Origin: Jidongwangia harbinensis
GTDB taxonomy: Bacteria > Actinomycetota > Actinomycetes > Mycobacteriales > Micromonosporaceae
NCBI RefSeq assembly: GCF_020216025.1
Contig: NZ_JAIWNC010000006.1
Coordinates: 186,001-250,000, forward strand
Direction of reading: 5' to 3'
Length of the DNA: 64,000 bases
The notes beneath the pieces were generated by a model. That model did not search any database and had not been told where the DNA came from. It was given only the letters and a program-made list of their open reading frames with translations. Shown piece by piece: positions 15,403-24,385 of the stretch. Positions within the stretch are counted from its first letter, which is position 1; each line of letters opens with the position of its first letter. The position numbers were made by a program, and so were the translations under genes.

Positions 15403-18400
15403 TCAGGACTGCGGCAGCGCCGCCTCGACCAGCGCGGCCTGCTCGGCGTCGTGCAGCTTGGCCGACCCGACCGCGGGCGCGGCCGCCGCCGGACGCGAGA
15501 TTCGCCGCAGGCGCACCCCCTCGAGGTGCTCCAGCAGATTCAGCGCCACGAACGACCAGGCACCCTGGTTGGCCGGCTCCTCCTGCACCCAGGCGAAGTC
15601 CTCGGCGTTCGGGAACTGCGCCAGCACGGCCTTCAGCTCCTCCACCGGCAGCGGGTAGATCTGCTCCATCCGGACGATGGCGGTGTCCGTGATGTCGCGC
15701 TCGGCGCGGGCCTGGTACAGGTCGTAGTAGACCTTGCCGGAGCAGAGCAGCACCCGCTTGACCGACTCGGGCGCCAGCGGGCGGCCCTTCACCCCGGCGT
15801 CGCCCATCACCGGCTGGAACGAGCCGTCGGTGAAGTCGGCGACCGACGACACCGCCAGCTTGTGCCGCAGCAGCGACTTCGGCGAGAACACGATCAGCGG
15901 CTTCCGCTTGCCGGACAGCGCCTGCCGGCGCAGCAGGTGGAAGTAGTTCGCCGGGGTGGTCGGGTTCGCCACCCGCATGTTGTCCTGCGCACAGAGCTGC
16001 AGGAACCGCTCCGGGCGGCCGGACGAGTGGTCCGGGCCCTGGCCCTCCTGGCCGTGCGGCAGCAGCAGCACCAGGGAGGACTGCTGGCCCCACTTCACCT
16101 CGCCGGAGGAGACGAACTCGTCCACGATCGACTGGGCGCCGTTGACGAAGTCGCCGAACTGCGCCTCCCACAGCACCAGCGCTTCCGGGTTCTCCACCGA
16201 GTAGCCGTACTCGAAGCCCATCGCCGCGTACTCGCTGAGCAGCGAGTCATGGATGAAGAAGCGGGCGCTGCCGGTGGCCAGCGTGGACAGCGGCAGGAAA
16301 TCCTTGCCGGTCTTCGCGTCGACGATCGAGGCGTGCCGGGACACGAACGTGCCGCGCCGCGAGTCCTGACCGGCCAGACGTACCGTGACGCCCTGGGACA
16401 GCAGCGTGCCGAAAGCCAGCAGCTCGCCGAAACCCCAGTCGATGCCGCCCTCGGCGGCCATCTTGGCGCGCCGCTCCAGCAGCTGCTGGACCCGCTTGTG
16501 CGGGGTGAAGCCCTCCGGAAGCTCGAGGTGGGCCTGGCCGACCGCGCGCAGCGCACCCGCCTCCACCGCCGTCTCGACCTGCGGCTCCGGCTCCTCGGTC
16601 AGCGCGCGCCGCGGCTTCGGCGGCGAGCCCGCCGCGTCCCGGGTCGCCTTGAAGACCTTCTCCAGCTGCTGCTGGTAGTCGCGCAACTGTTCCTGCGCGT
16701 CCTCCACGGTGATGTCCCCCCGGCCGATCAGCTCCTCGGTGTAGAGCTTGCGGACGGAACGCTTGGTGTCGATGATCGCGTACATCTTGGGGTTGGTCAT
16801 CGACGGGTCGTCGCCCTCGTTGTGCCCGCGGCGGCGGTAGCAGACCAGGTCGATCACGACGTCCTTGTTGAACGCCTGGCGGTATTCGAAGGCCAGCCGG
16901 GCGACCCGGACCACGGCCTCGGGGTCGTCGCCGTTCACGTGGAAGATCGGTGCCTGGATCATCCGGGCCACGTCCGTGGAGTACAGCGACGAGCGGCTGT
17001 ACTCGGGCGCGGTGGTGAAGCCGACCTGGTTGTTGACCACCACGTGGACGGTGCCGCCGGTGCGGTAACCGCGCAGCTGGGACAGGTTGAGCGTCTCGGC
17101 GACCACGCCCTGACCGGCGAACGCGGCGTCGCCGTGCACCAGCAGCGGCAGCACCGTGTAGCCGTGCAGGCCCAGGTCCAGGCGGTCCTGCTTGGCGCGG
17201 ACGATGCCCTCGAGTACCGGGTCGACCGCCTCCAGGTGGGACGGGTTGGCGACCACGCTGACCGTGGTGGCGTGTTCGCCGTCCGGCGTCGTGTACTTGC
17301 CGGTCTGGCCCAGGTGGTACTTGACGTCGCCGGAGCCGTGCGCCGACCGCGGGTCCATCTGACCCTCGAACTCGTTGAAGATCTTCTCGTACGGCTTGCC
17401 GACGATGTTCGCGAGCACGTTGAGCCGGCCGCGGTGCGCCATGCCGATGACCATCTCGTCCAGGCCCGCCTCGGCGGACGCCTGCAGCACCTCGTCCAGC
17501 AGCGGGATCAGCGACTCGCCGCCCTCCAGCGAGAACCGCTTCTGGCCGACGAACTTGGTCTGCAGGAACGTCTCGAACGCCTCGGCCGCGTTCAGCCGGT
17601 TGAGCACGTGTTTCTGCTCCGCCGGGTCCGGCTTGGTGTACTTGAGCTCGATGCGGTCCTGGATCCAGCGCCGCTCCTCCGGGCCCTGGATGTGCATGTA
17701 CTCGATGCCCACCCGGCGGCAGTAGGTGTCGCGCAGCACGCCCAGCACGTCGCGCAGCTTCATCTTCTGCTTGCCGGCGAAGCCGCCGACCGGGAACACC
17801 CGGTCCAGGTCCCACAGCGTCAGGCCGTGCTGGGTGACGTCCAGGTCGGGGTGCCGGCGGATCTCGAACTCGAGCGGGTCGGTGTCGGCCATCAGATGAC
17901 CGCGCACCCGGTACGCGTGGATCAGCTCCACCACCCGGGCGGCCTTGTCGATCTGGCCCTCGGACGTGCGGGCCACGTCGCGCATCCAGCGCACCGGCTC
18001 GTACGGGATCCGCAGCGAGGTGAAGATGTCGTCGTAGAAGTCGTGCTCGCCGAGCAGGAACTCGTGCACGGCCTTGAGGAACTCGCCGGACTGCGCGCCC
18101 TGGATGACCCGGTGGTCGTACGTACTGGTCAGCGTGGTGACCTTGCTGACGCCGTGGTCGGCCAGCGTCTCGTCGGACATGCCCGAGTACGGCGCCGGGT
18201 ACTCCATCGCGCCGACGCCGATGATGGCGCTCTGCCCGGCCATCAGGCGCGGGATGGAGTGGACCGTGCCGATGCCGCCCGGGTTGGTCAGCGAGATCGT
18301 GGTGCCGGAGTAGTCGTCCATGGTCAGTTCGTTGCGCCGGGCCCGGCGGACCACGTCCTCGTACGCCTGCCAGAACTGCCGGAAGTCCATCTGCTCGCAG

Positions 18401-19137
18401 TTCTTGATGGACGGCACCACCAGCGCGCGGGAACCGTCCTTCTTGGCCAGGTCGATCGCGATGCCCAGGTTGATGTGCTCCGGCTGGACCAGCGCCGGCT
18501 TGCCGTCCACCTCGGCGAACGAGTTGTTCATCTCCGGGTGCTGGATGACCGCGCGGACCAGCGCCCAGCCGATCAGGTGGGTGAAGCTGACCTTGCCACC
18601 GCGCCCCCGGGCGAGGTGGTTGTTGATCACGATGCGGTTGTCGACCAGCAGCTTGGCCGGGACCGCGCGCACGCTGGTGGCGGTGGGCACCTCCAGCGAG
18701 GCGTCCATGTTCTGCACGATCCGGGCGGCCACGCCGCGCAACGTGGTGACCTTGGCGCCCTCCGGCGCCTTGCCGTTGGTGCTCGGCTTCGGCGCGGCCG
18801 GCTTGGTCTCGGCGGCCGGCTTCGGGGCGGGTGCGGACTTCGCGGGCTCGGCCGGGGACTTCGGCACGGTCGGCTTCACCGGGGCCACGGTCGTCGCGGC
18901 CGGGGCGTCGGTGCCGGCCCGGGCCGCGCTGGCGGTGGCGTTCGCCGCGGTCGCCTCGTCCGGCGTCACGATCGAGCCGGTTGCCATCGCCGGCTTGTAG
19001 TCGGCGAAGAAGTCGTGCCAGGCGGGGTCGACGCTGGCCGGATCTGCCAGGTAGCGCTGGTACATCTCGTCGACGATCCACTCGTTGGGACCGAAATCGG
19101 CGAGCGGATTGTCCTGCGAAGTCTGCTGGGTCGACAC
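15403..19137 (-). CDS. kgd: Multifunctional 2-oxoglutarate dehydrogenase E1/E2 (alpha-ketoglutarate decarboxylase)
   Basis: 1244 residues from GTG at 19137, preceded by an AAAGAGG site; the resulting [11 protein letters not shown] start is the usual one, so the in-frame ATGs upstream are rejected. Order: a short [19 protein letters not shown] peptide, an Ala/Pro/Lys linker, an E2-type succinyltransferase domain (about 110-350) with catalytic [11 protein letters not shown], then the ThDP-dependent E1 (about 360-1240) with [12 protein letters not shown] and [15 protein letters not shown]. This E2-E1 fusion lacking a lipoyl domain is characteristic of Actinobacteria (Kgd/SucA) and feeds the TCA cycle with lipoylated E2 from elsewhere. 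Confidence 0.95.
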   Translation of the reverse strand: MSTQQTSQDNPLADFGPNEWIVDEMYQRYLADPASVDPAWHDFFADYKPAMATGSIVTPDEATAANATASAARAGTDAPAATTVAPVKPTVPKSPAEPAKSAPAPKPAAETKPAAPKPSTNGKAPEGAKVTTLRGVAARIVQNMDASLEVPTATSVRAVPAKLLVDNRIVINNHLARGRGGKVSFTHLIGWALVRAVIQHPEMNNSFAEVDGKPALVQPEHINLGIAIDLAKKDGSRALVVPSIKNCEQMDFRQFWQAYEDVVRRARRNELTMDDYSGTTISLTNPGGIGTVHSIPRLMAGQSAIIGVGAMEYPAPYSGMSDETLADHGVSKVTTLTSTYDHRVIQGAQSGEFLKAVHEFLLGEHDFYDDIFTSLRIPYEPVRWMRDVARTSEGQIDKAARVVELIHAYRVRGHLMADTDPLEFEIRRHPDLDVTQHGLTLWDLDRVFPVGGFAGKQKMKLRDVLGVLRDTYCRRVGIEYMHIQGPEERRWIQDRIELKYTKPDPAEQKHVLNRLNAAEAFETFLQTKFVGQKRFSLEGGESLIPLLDEVLQASAEAGLDEMVIGMAHRGRLNVLANIVGKPYEKIFNEFEGQMDPRSAHGSGDVKYHLGQTGKYTTPDGEHATTVSVVANPSHLEAVDPVLEGIVRAKQDRLDLGLHGYTVLPLLVHGDAAFAGQGVVAETLNLSQLRGYRTGGTVHVVVNNQVGFTTAPEYSRSSLYSTDVARMIQAPIFHVNGDDPEAVVRVARLAFEYRQAFNKDVVIDLVCYRRRGHNEGDDPSMTNPKMYAIIDTKRSVRKLYTEELIGRGDITVEDAQEQLRDYQQQLEKVFKATRDAAGSPPKPRRALTEEPEPQVETAVEAGALRAVGQAHLELPEGFTPHKRVQQLLERRAKMAAEGGIDWGFGELLAFGTLLSQGVTVRLAGQDSRRGTFVSRHASIVDAKTGKDFLPLSTLATGSARFFIHDSLLSEYAAMGFEYGYSVENPEALVLWEAQFGDFVNGAQSIVDEFVSSGEVKWGQQSSLVLLLPHGQEGQGPDHSSGRPERFLQLCAQDNMRVANPTTPANYFHLLRRQALSGKRKPLIVFSPKSLLRHKLAVSSVADFTDGSFQPVMGDAGVKGRPLAPESVKRVLLCSGKVYYDLYQARAERDITDTAIVRMEQIYPLPVEELKAVLAQFPNAEDFAWVQEEPANQGAWSFVALNLLEHLEGVRLRRISRPAAAAPAVGSAKLHDAEQAALVEAALPQS

Positions 19138-19272
19138 TGCCGTGTTCGCCTCTTTCACCATGTTGTCAGCACGCGACGCGATCGTCACACGGGACGGAGA
19201 GTCTTGCTTGACAAGGCTACCCTGCTGGCCGGCTTCGCTGTCGCTCGCGGGCTCGGGCCTTATACCCGGTCA

Positions 19273-19322
19273 TCGGGTGCCAAGATCGAAGCTCGCTTCG
19301 CTCCTTCGATCTTGGCACCCGA
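19273..19322. repeat. Long perfect hairpin with CCAAGATCGA core
   Basis: 19-bp perfect stem (19273-19291 with 19304-19322) and a 12-nt loop, extendable by four further pairs after one mismatch. It lies about 135 bp upstream of kgd, beyond the ABC permease. It contains the same 10-nt core as the inverted repeat at 1-71. Bases 19323-19431 hold no gene. Confidence 0.8.
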
Positions 19323-19431
19323 AGACCGGCGGCCCTCGCGGGTGGGTGGGCGCGGTTACTTCACCGTGGGGCGGAGCTGCGGAAACGCGCGGGGGGGCCC
19401 GGTAGTTCGGGCGCCCGCGGGTAAGGCTTGG

Positions 19432-20259
19432 TCAGCTGATGTCGCGGCGCTTCATGATGGCGGTGCCTAGAAGGCCGGTCACCAGGGCGTAGCCGATGAG
19501 CACGGCGGCGCCTACCCAGCGGGGTGGATTGCCGGGCAGTTCGGTGCCGGAGATCATCAGGGCGGAGGCGGTGGTGGGGACCAGCACCTGGAGCTTTTCG
19601 AACCACTCGGCGACGTACTCGGCGAGCAGGAAGAACACCAGGCTGGCGCCCATCGTGCCGATCACGTAGCCGAGGGAGAGCGTGAGCGTGGCGCCGAGCT
19701 GGCTGCGGATCAGCACGCCCGCGCCCACGCCGACGATCGCCCAGAGCGCGAACGCCAGCGCGTTCAGGCCGACGGCCCGCCAGACGCCCGCCTCGCCGAG
19801 CTGCACCGGCACGTTCAGCGCGTCCAGCACGAACGGCACGGCGATCAGGTTGAGCACCGTGGTGACCAGCCAGAACAGCAGCCCCACCAGGACCGCGGTG
19901 ATCAACTTGGCCAGGATCACGCGCTCGCGGTGCGGACTCACCAGGAACGTCGTGGTGGCGGTCTGGTGGAAGAACTCGTTGGTCACGATGATCGCGCCGA
20001 GCAGCATGACCAGCAGCACCCCGAGGAACTGGCCGCTGGTGTAGAGCGTGGTGGCCACGTTGATCGCCTCGCCGGCGACCTGGACCACCTCGGCCTGGTC
20101 GGCCGGGACGTCGGAGGCCGTGCTGGCCTGCTGCGTGGCGTACGACGAGCCCCAGTTGTAGAGCACCGCCAGCGCCCACAGCGGGATCATGATCAGGGTG
20201 AACACCCACCACGTCGAGGTGGTGCGGAGCTTGGTGAGTTCCGAGCGGACCAGGTTCAT
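19432..20259 (-). CDS. ABC-2 type transporter permease
   Basis: 275 residues from ATG at 20259. Six hydrophobic helices can be seen, the first in VFTLIMIPLWALAVLY, with a long loop (residues 40-68) after the first. The start MNLVRSELTKLRTTSTWW is typical of ABC-2 permeases that pair with a separate ATPase. It overlaps the ATPase stop by ATGA. Likely exports or flips a lipid, peptide or drug; substrate unknown. Confidence 0.88.
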   Translation of the reverse strand: MNLVRSELTKLRTTSTWWVFTLIMIPLWALAVLYNWGSSYATQQASTASDVPADQAEVVQVAGEAINVATTLYTSGQFLGVLLVMLLGAIIVTNEFFHQTATTTFLVSPHRERVILAKLITAVLVGLLFWLVTTVLNLIAVPFVLDALNVPVQLGEAGVWRAVGLNALAFALWAIVGVGAGVLIRSQLGATLTLSLGYVIGTMGASLVFFLLAEYVAEWFEKLQVLVPTTASALMISGTELPGNPPRWVGAAVLIGYALVTGLLGTAIMKRRDIS

Positions 20260-21188
20260 CGGATGCCCGCCTTTCCGGCCGTCAGCTGCAGGAACACCTG
20301 TTCCAGGTCGGCCCGCTCGCCGGTCAGCTCGTGCAGTTCCACCGACGCGGTGAACGCGGCGTGCCCGATCGCGGCGGTCTCCATGCCGGTGACCAGCAGC
20401 GCGCCGTCCGGCAGCGGGGTGATCGACGGCTGGAACGCGGCCAGCGCGGTGGTCAGCTTCGCCGGATCGGGGGTGCGCACCCGGACCTGTACGGCGGCGC
20501 CCATCGAGCCGAGCACCTCGTCGACCGGGCCCTGGCGGACCAGCTTGCCCGCCGCCACGATCACCACGTCGTCGGCGAGCTGCTGCATCTCGCTGAGCAG
20601 GTGACTGGAGACCAGGATCGTGCGTCCCTCCGCGGCGAGCGCCTTGAGCAGGTCGCGCATCCAGCGGATGCCCTCCGGGTCGAGGCCGTTGGCCGGCTCG
20701 TCCAGGATCAGCACCCGCGGGTCGCCGAGCATCGCGGCGGCGATGCCGAGCCGCTGCTTCATGCCCAGCGAGTAGCCCTTGAACTTGCGCTTGGCGGCCG
20801 GGGTCAGCCCGACCAGCGCCAGGGCCTCGTCGGCGCGCTCGCGCGGCAGCCCGGCCGCCGCGCAGATCACCCGCAGGTGGTTGACGCCGGTGCGTCCACG
20901 GTGGGCGCTGCTCGCCTCCAGCACCGCGCCCACGTGGCGGATCGGCTGATCCAGCTCGAGGTAGCGCTGCCCGCCGATGGTCGCCGTGCCGGACGTCGGG
21001 GTGACCAGGTTGAGCAGCATGCGCAACGTGGTGGTCTTGCCCGCGCCGTTCGGCCCGAGGAAGCCGGTGACCCGGCCGGACCGCACCGTGAACGAGAGAT
21101 CGTCCACGGCCCGGAGCTGCTTGTAGTGCTTGGTCAGGTTCCGGACGACGATCTCTTCGGACCCGGGACTGGTCTGCCCGACGGTCAC
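20256..21188 (-). CDS. ABC transporter ATPase
   Basis: 310 residues from GTG at 21188, chosen because GGGAG sits five bases before it and the product begins just ahead of IVVRNLTKHYKQLRAVDDLSF. Walker A GPNGAGKTT, signature YSLGMKQRLGIA, Walker B VLILDEPANGLDPEG and switch VSSHLLSEMQQ are intact. The C-terminal 90 residues form the accessory domain usual in DrrA/bacitracin-type exporters. It is operonic and translationally coupled with the permease at 19432-20259. Confidence 0.92.
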   Translation of the reverse strand: MTVGQTSPGSEEIVVRNLTKHYKQLRAVDDLSFTVRSGRVTGFLGPNGAGKTTTLRMLLNLVTPTSGTATIGGQRYLELDQPIRHVGAVLEASSAHRGRTGVNHLRVICAAAGLPRERADEALALVGLTPAAKRKFKGYSLGMKQRLGIAAAMLGDPRVLILDEPANGLDPEGIRWMRDLLKALAAEGRTILVSSHLLSEMQQLADDVVIVAAGKLVRQGPVDEVLGSMGAAVQVRVRTPDPAKLTTALAAFQPSITPLPDGALLVTGMETAAIGHAAFTASVELHELTGERADLEQVFLQLTAGKAGIR

Positions 21189-21217
21189 GCTGACTCCCTT
21201 CGGCGAGGTGCGGGTGA

Positions 21218-21886
21218 TCAAGGTAGCGGAGCGGGGGCGATCCATGTGCCCCTGGCCGTGGCCAGCGGCGTGCCGTCCGCGGAGTAGACCGTGGACGAGG
21301 TGGTCGCCTTGCGGCCCACCATGGCATCCAGGCGCCCGACCACCACGCAGGACGCGCCCGGCGGGGGCACGGCATCCACCGCCGCGGTGATCCGGCCCAG
21401 CAGGTAGGTCCGGCCGTCGTGCAGTGCCGACCACCCGCCCGGGCAGTCCAGCGCGGCCCACATCGTCTCGACCGTGACGTCGGCCGGCACCGACCAGGGC
21501 GCGGCGGTCCGTCCGTCCGGCAGCCCGCCGGGGAACAGGCGCAGCCCGTCGGGGCGCTCCGGCCCGCAGACGTAGCAGGTCGGGAACGGATGCGCGGTGA
21601 AGCCCGGAAACGCCGTGGCGGCCGCCCGCGCCCGCTCGACCGGCACCGGCGGGACCGGCTCGCCCGCGTCGCCACCGGCCTCCACCTCGGCGACCAGCGT
21701 GCCGTCCGGCGCCAGCACGGTGCCGCCGGACCGGGTCAGTTCGGTGTCCAGCGGCGGCGGCACCCGCAGCGTCACCTGGAACGGTGCGCCGCCGGTGCCG
21801 GCGCCGGCCGCGACCGCGAACGCGCCGGCCGACCAGCCGCCGTTGCCGGAGCCGGGAGGGCCGTTGAAGCGAGCCGGGATGTGCAT
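21218..21886 (-). CDS. Hotdog-fold thioesterase-like protein, function unknown
   Basis: 222 residues. Two half-domains are visible: the first (about 5-50) begins with RFNGPPGSGNGGWSAGAFA, the second (about 130-220) with WAALDCPGGWSA. The central CYVCGPERPDGLRLFPG motif (about 109-125) is shared with actinobacterial proteins of double-hotdog appearance. No substrate can be assigned. It is 29 bp upstream of the ABC ATPase in the same direction and may be co-transcribed. Confidence 0.65.
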   Translation of the reverse strand: MHIPARFNGPPGSGNGGWSAGAFAVAAGAGTGGAPFQVTLRVPPPLDTELTRSGGTVLAPDGTLVAEVEAGGDAGEPVPPVPVERARAAATAFPGFTAHPFPTCYVCGPERPDGLRLFPGGLPDGRTAAPWSVPADVTVETMWAALDCPGGWSALHDGRTYLLGRITAAVDAVPPPGASCVVVGRLDAMVGRKATTSSTVYSADGTPLATARGTWIAPAPLP

Positions 21887-21992
21887 GGTCAGAACCTCTC
21901 ACACGCCACCACCGAGCGGCGTTCATCTTCTTGACACCCGGTTCCACCTCGGCCGACACGCCCGCGGCAGGTCCGGCCCCTACACAGGTGAC

Positions 21993-22754
21993 ATGGCAGT
22001 TCTGCTGACCGCCCCCGCCTCGACCGGGACCAGCGGATACACCCTGATGATCGCCGACGACGCCAGCCAGGTCGCGGCCGCGCAGCAACTGCGCCACGAC
22101 GTCTTCGCCGCCGAACTCGGCGTCCACCTACCCACCGCCGCCGACGGTCGCGACATCGACGAGTTCGACGAGTACTGCGACCACCTGATCGTCCGGGACG
22201 ACAACACCGGGGCGGTCGTCGGCACGTACCGGATGCTGTCGCCCGCGGCCGCCGCCCGGGCCGGCCGCCGGTACGGCGACGGCGAGTTCGACCTCAGCCG
22301 CCTCGGCCCGCTCCGCGACCAGCTGGTCGAGACCGGGCGTTCGTGCGTGCACCCGGACCACCGCTCCGGCGCCGTGGTCAACCTGATGTGGGCCGGGCTG
22401 GCGCGCTACCTGCACCTGAACAACCTGCGCTGGCTCGGCGGCTGCGCCTCGGTGGCGCTGGACGACGGCGGGCACACCGCGGCCGGCGTCTGGGCCCGGG
22501 TCTCCGCCCGGCATCTGTCGCCGCCCGCCCTGCGGGTCACCCCGCGCCGGTCCTGGCTGGCCGGCACGGAGCTGGTCGGCGACCCGGCCACGCCGGTGCC
22601 GCCGCTGCTGCGCGGGTACCTGCGGCTGGGCAGCTGGGTGTGCGGGGAGCCGGCCTACGACCCGGACTTCCGCACCGCCGACTTCTACGTGCTGTTCTCC
22701 ATGGACCGGATGGACCCCCGCTACCGCCGGCACTTCCTGGGGGCCACGAGATGA
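21993..22754 (+). CDS. olsB: L-ornithine N-alpha-acyltransferase (OlsB-like)
   Basis: 253 residues from ATG at 21993. The GNAT-like acyltransferase pattern of the OlsB/hemolysin-like family is clear: AQQLRHDVFAAELG, FDEYCDHLIVRD, VGTYRMLSP, ETGRSCVHPDHRSG and LGGCASVAL. OlsB transfers a 3-hydroxyacyl group from ACP to ornithine, making lyso-ornithine lipid, a phosphate-free membrane lipid. The gene overlaps an OlsA/PlsC-like acyltransferase by ATGA, completing the two-step pathway. Substrate specificity is inferred from family and pairing. Confidence 0.85.
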   Translation: MAVLLTAPASTGTSGYTLMIADDASQVAAAQQLRHDVFAAELGVHLPTAADGRDIDEFDEYCDHLIVRDDNTGAVVGTYRMLSPAAAARAGRRYGDGEFDLSRLGPLRDQLVETGRSCVHPDHRSGAVVNLMWAGLARYLHLNNLRWLGGCASVALDDGGHTAAGVWARVSARHLSPPALRVTPRRSWLAGTELVGDPATPVPPLLRGYLRLGSWVCGEPAYDPDFRTADFYVLFSMDRMDPRYRRHFLGATR

Positions 22755-23593
22755 GCGGAGCGGGGAGGCTACGGTCCGGACCACCGCGGTGGACGAGCGC
22801 CGAGTCGCGGAGCGGGAGCGGGAGCAGCGTGTGGCGGCCGGTCTCCGGGTGCGGTGCGGCGTGCCGGCCGGGCGGGGACGACCTGGTCCACCCGGGCCGG
22901 GCGGTGTTGCGGTTGGTGACCTTGGCCGGCGTACTCGTGCTGGGTCTGCTGCTCGTGCCGCTGCTGCGCGGACGCGCGGTGCGGCCCCTGGCCCGTGCCG
23001 TGCTGGCGTCGCTCGGGGTCCGGGTGCGTGGCCGTGGTCCGGCGGTACGACCGGGCAGCCTGCTGGTCGCCAACCACGTGTCCTGGCTCGACGTGGTCGC
23101 GTTGCTGGCGTCCGCGCCGGTGCGGCCGGTGGCCAAGCGCGAGGTCCGCGGCTGGCCCGGCATCGGCGGTCTGGCCGGCGCGGCCGGCGCCATCTTCGTG
23201 GACCGGTCCCGGCCCAAATCGCTGCCGGGGACGGTGGCCGAGGTGACCGCGGCGCTGCGGGCCGGCCGGTCGGTGGCGGTCTTTCCGGAGGGTACGACGT
23301 TCTGCGGCGCCACCCGCGGCGCGTTTCGCCCGGCCATGTTCCAGGCCGCGGTGGACGCCGGTGCGCCGGTGCTGCCGCTGGCGATCACCTACGACTCGCC
23401 GGCCGCGGCGTTCGTCGGCGACGACACGCTGTGGTCCTCCGTCCGCCGGGTGGCCACGCTGCGCGGGCTGACCGTGACCCTGGCCGGCGGCCCGGCGCTG
23501 CACCCGGTGGCGGACGCGGACCGGCGGATGGTGGCCCGGGCCGCGCAGGCCTCGGTCGGTCTCACCCCGGCGGCCCTGGACCTGGCCGCCTGA
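22751..23593 (+). CDS. olsA: 1-acylglycerol-phosphate / lyso-ornithine-lipid acyltransferase (OlsA/PlsC-like)
   Basis: 280 residues from ATG at 22751. A basic N-terminal segment and one membrane helix (about 52-71) precede the PlsC domain with N-H-V-S-W-L-D (H109 and D114) and FPEGTT at 178-183. With olsB immediately upstream and a 4-base overlap, esterification of lyso-ornithine lipid is the likely job, although a general phosphatidate-forming role cannot be excluded. Confidence 0.83.
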   Translation: MSGAGRLRSGPPRWTSAESRSGSGSSVWRPVSGCGAACRPGGDDLVHPGRAVLRLVTLAGVLVLGLLLVPLLRGRAVRPLARAVLASLGVRVRGRGPAVRPGSLLVANHVSWLDVVALLASAPVRPVAKREVRGWPGIGGLAGAAGAIFVDRSRPKSLPGTVAEVTAALRAGRSVAVFPEGTTFCGATRGAFRPAMFQAAVDAGAPVLPLAITYDSPAAAFVGDDTLWSSVRRVATLRGLTVTLAGGPALHPVADADRRMVARAAQASVGLTPAALDLAA

Positions 23594-23603
23594 ATCGAGC
23601 CGG

Positions 23604-23643
23604 TTCACAGAAAACTTTCAGCCGGTGTGCAGCCGGAGTGCAG
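23604..23643 (+). promoter_or_regulatory. Four CAG boxes phased at 11 bp upstream of the response regulator gene
   Basis: CAG trinucleotides at 23608, 23619, 23630 and 23641 are spaced exactly 11 bp, inside TTCACAG, TTTCAG and two TGCAG boxes. The first 18 bp (23604-23621) match 26001-26018, ahead of htrA, at 16 positions. OmpR-family regulators bind direct repeats of this period, and the MprA box is described as two 8-bp repeats three bases apart. Autoregulation by the adjacent regulator is inferred. Confidence 0.6.
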
Positions 23644-23665
23644 CGGCTGGGAGAAAGATGGGCCC

Positions 23666-24379
23666 ATGGCCGCCCAGACCCAGTCCAAGCCCAGCGAGGC
23701 GAAGCTCCTCGTCGTCGAGGACGACGCCAACATCCTCGAGCTTCTCTCCGCCAGCCTGCGCTTCGCCGGGTTCGACGTCAGCACCGCGACCAGTGGCAGT
23801 GCCGCGGTCAGTGCCGCCAAGAGCGCCAATCCCGACCTCGTCGTCCTCGACGTGATGCTGCCCGACCTCGACGGCTTCGAGGTCATCCGGCTGATGCGCG
23901 AGGGCGGCGCGCGTACCCCGGTGGTGTTCCTGACCGCCCGGGACGGCACCGAGGACAAGATCCGGGGCCTCACCCTGGGCGGCGACGACTACGTGACCAA
24001 GCCGTTCAGCCTCGAGGAGCTGACCGCGCGGATCCGCGCCGTGCTGCGCCGCACCACGGCCGGCGACGACACGCCGTCCCGGCTCACGTTCGCCGACCTC
24101 GAGCTGGACGAGGAGACCCACGAGGTCTACCGCGCGGGCCAGCGGGTGCAGCTCTCGCCCACCGAGTTCAAGCTGCTGCGCTACCTGATGCTGAACGCCA
24201 ACCGGGTGCTGAGCAAGGCACAGATCCTGGACCACGTCTGGAAGTACGACTTCCGCGGTGACGACAACATCGTCGAGTCGTACATCTCCTACCTGCGGCG
24301 CAAGGTCGACAACGTGCAGCCGCGCCTGATCCACACGCTGCGCGGTGTCGGCTACGTGCTGCGCAAGCCCGCGGCCTAA
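23666..24379 (+). CDS. OmpR-family response regulator (MprA-like)
   Basis: 237 residues from ATG at 23666 behind a GAGAAAG site. Receiver domain 12-125: VVEDD acidic pair, phospho-acceptor D62 in LVVLDVMLPDLDG, FLTARDG and DYVTKPFS. DNA-binding winged helix from about 140, with SPTEFKLLRYLM, RVLSKAQILDHVWKYDF and RRKVD...HTLRGVGYVLRK. The sensor kinase follows six bases after the stop and an HtrA protease gene comes next, matching the mycobacterial mprA-mprB-pepD order, which controls envelope stress. Four phased boxes precede the gene. Confidence 0.93.
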   Translation: MAAQTQSKPSEAKLLVVEDDANILELLSASLRFAGFDVSTATSGSAAVSAAKSANPDLVVLDVMLPDLDGFEVIRLMREGGARTPVVFLTARDGTEDKIRGLTLGGDDYVTKPFSLEELTARIRAVLRRTTAGDDTPSRLTFADLELDEETHEVYRAGQRVQLSPTEFKLLRYLMLNANRVLSKAQILDHVWKYDFRGDDNIVESYISYLRRKVDNVQPRLIHTLRGVGYVLRKPAA

Positions 24380-24385
24380 GCTGCC

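Noticed and set aside
15403..19188. Kgd start at the far upstream ATG
   Set aside because: GTG at 19137 gives the typical V-S-T-Q-Q start with a ribosome site; upstream residues are not seen in the family.
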